Shown: piece after piece, positions 59,332 to 64,000 of the stretch
How the letters are laid out: each line of letters begins with the position of its first letter
How positions within the stretch are numbered: position 1 is the first letter of the stretch
From: Kordiimonas marina
Lineage (GTDB): Bacteria; Pseudomonadota; Alphaproteobacteria; Sphingomonadales; Kordiimonadaceae
Length of the DNA stretch: 64,000 nt
Assembly (NCBI RefSeq): GCF_023006325.1
Contig: NZ_JAINDF010000002.1
Coordinates: forward strand, 618,252 to 682,251
Direction: 5' to 3'
Translations under genes and position numbers: made by a program
The notes under the pieces: model-generated
What the model saw: the letters and a program-made list of their open reading frames with translations, nothing else
Databases searched by the model: none
Told to the model about the DNA's origin: nothing

Positions 59332-60144
59332 TTGGCCCACCGCCTGACGGCTGGCCGCTCTTCAAGGGTACGTACTGCCCTATCGGTCCAGAAAAGCGTG
59401 ATTTTCGCGATTGCTACGCGCGAAATGTTCCGTAAATTTTCAGACTATAAATTCGGCTCTATGTGGGTTCTGTTCGAGCCCCTCATGATGATGCTGTTCT
59501 TTATGGTCATGTTCGGCGCCCGCGGGCGCGGCGAGTTCGGTTTTATCGAGCCGCCGCTTTTCGTGCTGGCTGCCTTTCTGCCTTTCCGCGGTTTGTTTCA
59601 GGGCATGGTGAGGGAAACCAAATCCGCCCCGAACGTCATCAACGGCCTTTCCCACCTCAGGCAGATCAGCCTTCTCGATGTGATGATCGCCCGCGCCTGT
59701 ATGAATTTTGTGGTTGAGATGCTGGTACTGATCATCATCAGCATCGGCCTTATCTGGTTGGGTTATGACCCGGTGCCGGACCATATCCTGGAGACGCTGT
59801 TCGGCTTCCTCCTGATCGCGCTGTTCGGGTTCGGGTTCGGCATGGTGCTGCTGTTCCTGTCGACCTTCGCCAAGGAGATCGACAAATTCACGGCCTTCAT
59901 CAATATGCCGCTTCTTTTTACCTCGGCGGTGTTTCTGCCGATGTCGGCTATTCCGGAGCCCTACCGGACATACCTGGCCTACAATCCGCTCGTCCATGTC
60001 ATGGAATATATCCGGGAAATGTGGTTCGCCCACTATACCAGCCCGGTGGTGGACATGGAGTATTTTACCACCTGGCTCGTATGCATGTTGGGGCTTGCGC
60101 TTGCGCTGTACCGGCTTCGGTGGCGGAAGGCCGTTAACAAATGA
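59332..60144 (+). CDS. kpsM: Capsule ABC transporter permease KpsM
   Basis: The 270-residue protein has six membrane helices and the ABC-2 permease pattern: Phe-Glu-Pro-Leu-Met-Met-Met near residue 44, Phe-Val-Leu-Ala-Ala-Phe-Leu-Pro-Phe, and the C-terminal Tyr-Asn-Pro-Leu-Val-His-Val-Met-Glu. It forms the inner-membrane channel for the lipid-linked polymer. The start is probably TTG 59332, with GGAG upstream; it lies four bases after kpsF and overlaps kpsT by an ATGA. The usual partner is KpsT. Confidence 0.92.
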   Translation: MAHRLTAGRSSRVRTALSVQKSVIFAIATREMFRKFSDYKFGSMWVLFEPLMMMLFFMVMFGARGRGEFGFIEPPLFVLAAFLPFRGLFQGMVRETKSAPNVINGLSHLRQISLLDVMIARACMNFVVEMLVLIIISIGLIWLGYDPVPDHILETLFGFLLIALFGFGFGMVLLFLSTFAKEIDKFTAFINMPLLFTSAVFLPMSAIPEPYRTYLAYNPLVHVMEYIREMWFAHYTSPVVDMEYFTTWLVCMLGLALALYRLRWRKAVNK

Positions 60145-60803
60145 TGATTACGGCGACCGACGTCAGCAAAAGATTCCTGGGGCCGCATGGGGCCAAGCAG
60201 GTCCTGACCAATGTGTCGTTTGAAATGCCGGAAGGCGGCCATCTGGGGATTGTCGGCCCGGCGGGGTCGGGCAAGTCGACCGTCTTGAATATGATCGGCG
60301 GACTTGTCTATCCGGATGCGGGCAAGATCAAGCGGAATGGCACGGTTTCCTGGATTACCGGCAGGATGCGGTTCGAGCGCACGATGACCGTCACCCAGAA
60401 CCTGCGTTTTCTTGGCCGTATCCTCGGCTACAAGGATTTTGACGATATGTATGCCCGTGTCCAGGACGTCACGGGCTTTACCACGCAGATGAAGGCAACT
60501 TTCGAGCAATTGGACGAGCCTGAAAAGAAATTGCTCAATTTCGCCACATCTCTGGTGTTTGACTTTGACATCATGCTGTTTGATGGTGCGCCCTATGGTG
60601 GGCCTGAGGTGAAAGACAGAATTGAGCCGCTGATCAATAAGAAGCTGGAACATTCGATGGCTGTGATGACAGCTGCGACCGTAAAAGATCTCAGCGACAT
60701 TTATACACATATTCTGGTCCTTGCCGATCAGGGCGCTGAGTTGTATGACGACCGGAAAGAAGCCTCCAAAGCCATGAAAAAGGCGCTCGCTAAGGTAAAG
60801 TAA
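60141..60803 (+). CDS. kpsT: KpsT-position ABC ATPase with degenerate catalytic motifs
   Basis: The 220-residue protein aligns with KpsT along its length and has an intact Walker A (Gly-Pro-Ala-Gly-Ser-Gly-Lys45-Ser). The signature loop, normally Ser-Ser-Gly, reads Phe-Glu-Gln-Leu-Asp-Glu-Pro. Walker B ends Leu-Phe-Asp148-Gly149 instead of Asp-Glu, and the switch His aligns with Ala178 in Thr-Ala-Ala. Such a protein may bind ATP but should hydrolyse it poorly. The gene is in the expected operon place and has no frameshift. It is either a diverged working subunit, one half of a mixed dimer, or a regulator. Confidence 0.85.
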   Translation: MMITATDVSKRFLGPHGAKQVLTNVSFEMPEGGHLGIVGPAGSGKSTVLNMIGGLVYPDAGKIKRNGTVSWITGRMRFERTMTVTQNLRFLGRILGYKDFDDMYARVQDVTGFTTQMKATFEQLDEPEKKLLNFATSLVFDFDIMLFDGAPYGGPEVKDRIEPLINKKLEHSMAVMTAATVKDLSDIYTHILVLADQGAELYDDRKEASKAMKKALAKVK

Positions 60804-60833
60804 GCCGGCAAAACCCGGTATAAACAGGAAGTG

Positions 60834-61976
60834 GTGAATTCATCGGTGGAACAAGCAGTCTCCTTTGTCCGTATCGTGCTGGATTTCGTGAAGCGCCAGA
60901 AACCCTTTTTCTGGGTGATCGCGATCTGGCTGCTGTGTTTCGTCTATTTCACCGTTATCGCGTCGAACCGGTATGCGCCTGAAGCGCAGGTCTATGTCAA
61001 ATCCATCGGCGGTGAAATCGATGTGTCGCTGCCTTCCCTGAGCGCGCTTGGCCTTGGCGGTGGCGGCGGCAGCCATGACGTGCTGCTCCTTCGGGACTAT
61101 CTGCTCTCGCGCGACATTCTGATGAGTCTCGACAAGAAGCTGGGCCTGAAGAAACACTATATGGATCACCGCTGGGACCCGCTGTCCAGGTTGTGGCTGT
61201 TTACCAAGGATGAGGATTTCCTCGACTATTACCGCAACCATGTGCACCTGGATATCGACCCGTCCTCCGGCATCCTCCGCGTGCGTGCGGAAGGTTTCAC
61301 GCCTGAGTTTTCGCTGAAACTGACACAGGAAATGCTGAAAGAGGGCGAGGACTTCATCAACAAGGTCGGCCACGATGTAGCCAAGCAGCAGGTCAAATTC
61401 GTCGAAGGCGAGCTGAAGCGGGCGCGGACCGAGCTGGAAACGGCCTCCAAGAACCTGCTGGAATTCCAGATGAAGCACCGGACGCTGAGCCCGGAAGCCG
61501 AAAGCCAGTCCCTGCAATCCATTATCCTGAGCCTCAAGACCGAGCTGGTCCGCCTGCGCTCGGAGGAAAAGGTGCAGTCAGGGTACCTGAACAAGGATGC
61601 CCCCGAACTGGTGGCAACGCGGTCGCACATCCAGGCGATCGAGGACCAACTCGCCAGTGAGCGGGCCAAGGTTTCAGGGGGCGGCAACGGCAAGGAGCCG
61701 ATTGGCGAATTGCAGATTGAATATCGCCGCCTTGATCTGAGGCGCCAGTTTGCTTACGACCTTTACCGGGCGACATTTACCACCTTGGAAAAGACCCGGG
61801 TTGATGCATACCGCAAGCTCAAGCAGCTGATCGTGGTTCAGGCGCCCAGCCTGCCTGAAAAGGAAATGTATCCCCGGCGGACGTACAATCTGGTTACCAT
61901 TTTTGTCTTGTTAACGTTAGGCTACGGCATTCTGGTGCTGATTGTAGCGACAGTGAAGGAGCACCGCGATGTATAA
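60834..61976 (+). CDS. kpsE: Capsule export protein KpsE (polysaccharide co-polymerase type)
   Basis: The 380-residue protein has a first membrane helix at about residues 26-46, a large periplasmic part with long coiled coils around 160-280 (Phe-Val-Glu-Gly-Glu-Leu-Lys-Arg-Ala, Ala-Ile-Glu-Asp-Gln-Leu-Ala) and a second helix at about 350-372. It ends with Lys-Glu-His-Arg-Asp-Val. This is the KpsE layout that bridges the inner-membrane transporter to the outer-membrane channel. AGGAA stands directly before two GTG codons; the second (60834) has better spacing than 60831. Its stop overlaps the next gene. Confidence 0.9.
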   Translation: MNSSVEQAVSFVRIVLDFVKRQKPFFWVIAIWLLCFVYFTVIASNRYAPEAQVYVKSIGGEIDVSLPSLSALGLGGGGGSHDVLLLRDYLLSRDILMSLDKKLGLKKHYMDHRWDPLSRLWLFTKDEDFLDYYRNHVHLDIDPSSGILRVRAEGFTPEFSLKLTQEMLKEGEDFINKVGHDVAKQQVKFVEGELKRARTELETASKNLLEFQMKHRTLSPEAESQSLQSIILSLKTELVRLRSEEKVQSGYLNKDAPELVATRSHIQAIEDQLASERAKVSGGGNGKEPIGELQIEYRRLDLRRQFAYDLYRATFTTLEKTRVDAYRKLKQLIVVQAPSLPEKEMYPRRTYNLVTIFVLLTLGYGILVLIVATVKEHRDV

Positions 61977-63645
61977 CCGGCGCAAACGTCCCGTTTTGCA
62001 GCTGATGAAAAAGGCGACTGCTTATTGCGTCTTTGCCCTGCTGGCGCTGGCGTCCGTGGCGATGCCTGCAGCCGCGCAGGTCGGCACCATCGGTCAGGAG
62101 GCCCAGCCGGCTACCACGGCCGATGTGGCCAAGCCGGAAGGGCACAAGGTTTTCGGCTCCTGGATCTTCGACGGTCAGTTCGCCCGCCAGCAGTTCACCG
62201 GCTTCAACCCCGATTATCACTTGGCTGTGGGCGACAATGTCACCATCCAGCTTTGGGGTGGGTTCGAGTATCGTGAAAGCATGGTGGTGGATAACCAGGG
62301 TAACATCTTCCTGCCCAAGGTTGGTCCGGTCCACCTTCTGGGGGTCCGGAACGGCGACCTGAACGAGGAGGTGACCAAGGCTGTTCAGCGGGTCTTTAAA
62401 ACCAACGTCGGCGTCTATGCCTCGCTTGATGGCGCGGAGCCGGTCAAGGTATTCGTCACCGGGTTTGTCAAGCGCCCCGGGCTTTATGCCGGGCACTCTT
62501 CGGACAGCATCGTCCGTTTCCTCGATATGGCCGGTGGGATCGATTCCTTGCGGGGCAGCTATATCTCCGTTGAGGTGCTGCGCCAGGGCAAACTGCTGAA
62601 AACGGTCAACCTGTATGACTTCCTGCTCTATGGTAAACTGCCCGCGATCCAACTTTATGATGGTGATACCGTCCTGGTGAAGGGCGTGCGCTCACAGATC
62701 GGTGTGCGCGGGCTGGTGCAGAATGCCTTCACCTTTGAATTCGACAAGCAGAGTGTGACGGTGAAGGATGTGCTGGGACTTGCGCGGCCTGAATCGCGGG
62801 CGACCCATGTGCGCATCCACCGCAACAATCTGGCCAAGGAAGAAGTCGAATATTATCCGCTCTCCGAAGCAGGCAATGTGAAGGTTTCGGCGGGGGATGT
62901 TCTGGAAGTCACCTCCGACAAAATCCCGGGAACCATCTCTGTCCGGGTTGAAGGCGAACATCTGGGGCGTCAGGAATATGTCCTGCCCTATGGCGCGCGG
63001 CTTTCTGATGTGCTCAAGAAGATCAAATTCACCAAGGATGCTCTGCCTGGGGCGATCCAGCTGTTCCGGGCCAGTGTCCAGAAGCGCCAGAAGGAAATGC
63101 TGATGGCGCAGCTGACGGCGCTTGAAAGCAGTGTGCTGACCGCGCGCTCCAACACCACGGACGAAGCTGTGCTGCGGGAACATGAGGCGGGTCTTGTCCT
63201 TAAGTGGGTCGAGCGTGCCAAGAATATCGAGCCCAAGGGCCAGGTCACGCTGGCGGGCTCGCCCGAGGTCGCGAAGAACCTGCTTCTGGAATCGGGCGAC
63301 ATCATCCGCATTCCGCGCAAGAGCAACCTGATCATGGTGCATGGTGACGTTCTGTTCCCAAGCGCGATGACCTTTGAAGCTAACCGTACGCCGGAAGATT
63401 ATATCAACCTGGCGGGTGGTTTCGTGCAGCAAAGCAGCAGTTCGAACGTTCTCGTGCTGCACCGCGATGGCACATTTGACAAGCTGAGCCAGTACCGGTT
63501 GGATAGCCACAAGACGCGTATCCTGCCGGGTGATGAAATCTTCGTGCTGCCGCGCGTGCAGACGAAATATTTCCAATTGGCGAAAGATATAACCCAAGTC
63601 CTATACCAAATTGCCGTGTCGGCCGGGGTTATTTTGCGCTTGTAA
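61969..63645 (+). CDS. kpsD: Outer-membrane polysaccharide export protein KpsD
   Basis: The 558-residue protein has a signal peptide (hydrophobic core at about residues 16-33, cleavage after Ala-Ala-Ala) and a polysaccharide export domain near 75-170 (Tyr-His-Leu-Ala-Val-Gly-Asp-Asn-Val-Thr-Ile-Gln-Leu-Trp-Gly). Several SLBB-like domains follow (for example Val-Phe-Val-Thr-Gly-Phe-Val-Lys-Arg-Pro-Gly near 160). It forms the Wza-like exit channel. It lacks a lipobox Cys, as KpsD does. AAGGAG is seven bases before ATG 61969. It ends the export operon. Confidence 0.92.
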   Translation: MYNRRKRPVLQLMKKATAYCVFALLALASVAMPAAAQVGTIGQEAQPATTADVAKPEGHKVFGSWIFDGQFARQQFTGFNPDYHLAVGDNVTIQLWGGFEYRESMVVDNQGNIFLPKVGPVHLLGVRNGDLNEEVTKAVQRVFKTNVGVYASLDGAEPVKVFVTGFVKRPGLYAGHSSDSIVRFLDMAGGIDSLRGSYISVEVLRQGKLLKTVNLYDFLLYGKLPAIQLYDGDTVLVKGVRSQIGVRGLVQNAFTFEFDKQSVTVKDVLGLARPESRATHVRIHRNNLAKEEVEYYPLSEAGNVKVSAGDVLEVTSDKIPGTISVRVEGEHLGRQEYVLPYGARLSDVLKKIKFTKDALPGAIQLFRASVQKRQKEMLMAQLTALESSVLTARSNTTDEAVLREHEAGLVLKWVERAKNIEPKGQVTLAGSPEVAKNLLLESGDIIRIPRKSNLIMVHGDVLFPSAMTFEANRTPEDYINLAGGFVQQSSSSNVLVLHRDGTFDKLSQYRLDSHKTRILPGDEIFVLPRVQTKYFQLAKDITQVLYQIAVSAGVILRL

Positions 63646-63933
63646 GTTGAGAAAGAGGCGGGTAGGTCTTTATTTCAAAGGCTTCCCGCCATGAGGGGGT
63701 TGTTAATTTAGATGCGCTTTGTAATGTGTCTGTAAGAATTGGGTGGTGGAAGAAGGTGAATTGGCTGAGTATCTGATGATGACAAAATGATACATCGCTT
63801 ACGGAATGAGTGGATGTATCAGTGGCGAGATGACTTGTATCCAGTTGACAAACTGGAGCTAATTTAGTTAACGAGTGACTTGGGGGCGTATTGCCGACCT
63901 GAGTAATCTCTAGGAGCTTTTAGGAGGAGCACT
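63646..63933. other. 288-base upstream region of the RTX-type gene
   Basis: No gene is supported. A GGCGGG...CCCGCC inverted pair (63657-63691) with an inner CTTT/AAAG hairpin lies just behind kpsD and could slow transcription. The rest is AT-richer and likely carries the promoter of the next gene. Confidence 0.4.
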
Positions 63934-64000
63934 ATGGCTACCATGTATGGTACGACCGGTAATGACAGCATGTTCGGCACTGCGGACGACGATATTATTT
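63934..64000 (+). CDS. N-terminus of an RTX-type calcium-binding protein
   Basis: AGGAGGAG precedes ATG 63934 by a few bases. The first 22 codons read Met-Ala-Thr-Met-Tyr-Gly-Thr-Thr-Gly-Asn-Asp-Ser-Met-Phe-Gly-Thr-Ala-Asp-Asp-Asp, the Gly-x-x-Gly-Asn-Asp pattern of RTX nonapeptide repeats. The gene runs off the window. RTX proteins are secreted by type I export and fold when they bind calcium; a surface or extracellular partner of the capsule is likely but unproven. Confidence 0.75.
   Translation, partial: MATMYGTTGNDSMFGTADDDII

Overview
The window looks like the chromosome of a high-GC alphaproteobacterium. The signs are the PAS_5-type proteins, the GTA-like phage genes, a fused CysNC and a Kdo-linked (Kps-type) capsule system. 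I cannot place it below class level; a marine Kordiimonadales or Rhodospirillales-like host would fit but is not shown. All function calls are made by eye from motifs, gene order and protein architecture.

Layout. (1) 1-5.5 kb: an end of a gene, a small secreted protein, a Fur-box-controlled iron import pair (cupredoxin plus an FTR1 permease fused in frame to an outer-membrane-like barrel), and a tandem pair of periplasmic solute-binding-like proteins. (2) 5.6-8.1 kb: a phage-type S24 repressor divergent from a DUF1376 replication-type protein and a DUF6362-like protein. (3) 8.2-14.0 kb: apparently host genes: three PAS_5 paralogues, a 46-residue His/Cys-rich membrane peptide, a GT61-like glycosyltransferase, an aldo/keto reductase and a LysR regulator. 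(4) 14.0-41.7 kb: a complete siphovirus-like structural cluster in canonical order: terminase, portal, protease, capsid, head fibre, connectors, tail tube, chaperones, short tape measure, tail tip with a C-terminal Hint domain, and lysis genes. It contains three probable cargo genes and ends in an AT-rich gene whose C-terminus resembles a colicin pore-forming domain. (5) 42.0-45.5 kb: two paralogous receiver-Hpt proteins, a DUF6438-like lipoprotein and a phosphopantetheinyl transferase. (6) 45.6-63.6 kb: capsule genes kdsA, kdsC, kdsB, kpsC, then sulfate activation (cysD, cysNC), an LtaS-like enzyme with kpsS, an M23 peptidase, and kpsF-M-T-E-D. The first codons of an RTX-type calcium-binding protein close the window.

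How the parts connect. A perfect palindrome, TTACG-N5-CGTAA, occurs twice in the promoter region of the S24 repressor, once immediately upstream of the terminase operon 8 kb away, and once upstream of the solute-binding pair. This suggests that one repressor controls a physically split phage-like unit and possibly one cargo locus. I saw no integrase, replication initiator or att site, so a domesticated or GTA-like particle is as likely as a live prophage. The capsule region contains Kdo synthesis, the Kdo-linker transferases KpsC/KpsS and the full export machine. Its KpsT-position ATPase has lost the signature motif, the catalytic Glu and the switch His. Local sulfate activation and an LtaS-like enzyme hint at a sulfated or glycerol-phosphate-modified polymer.
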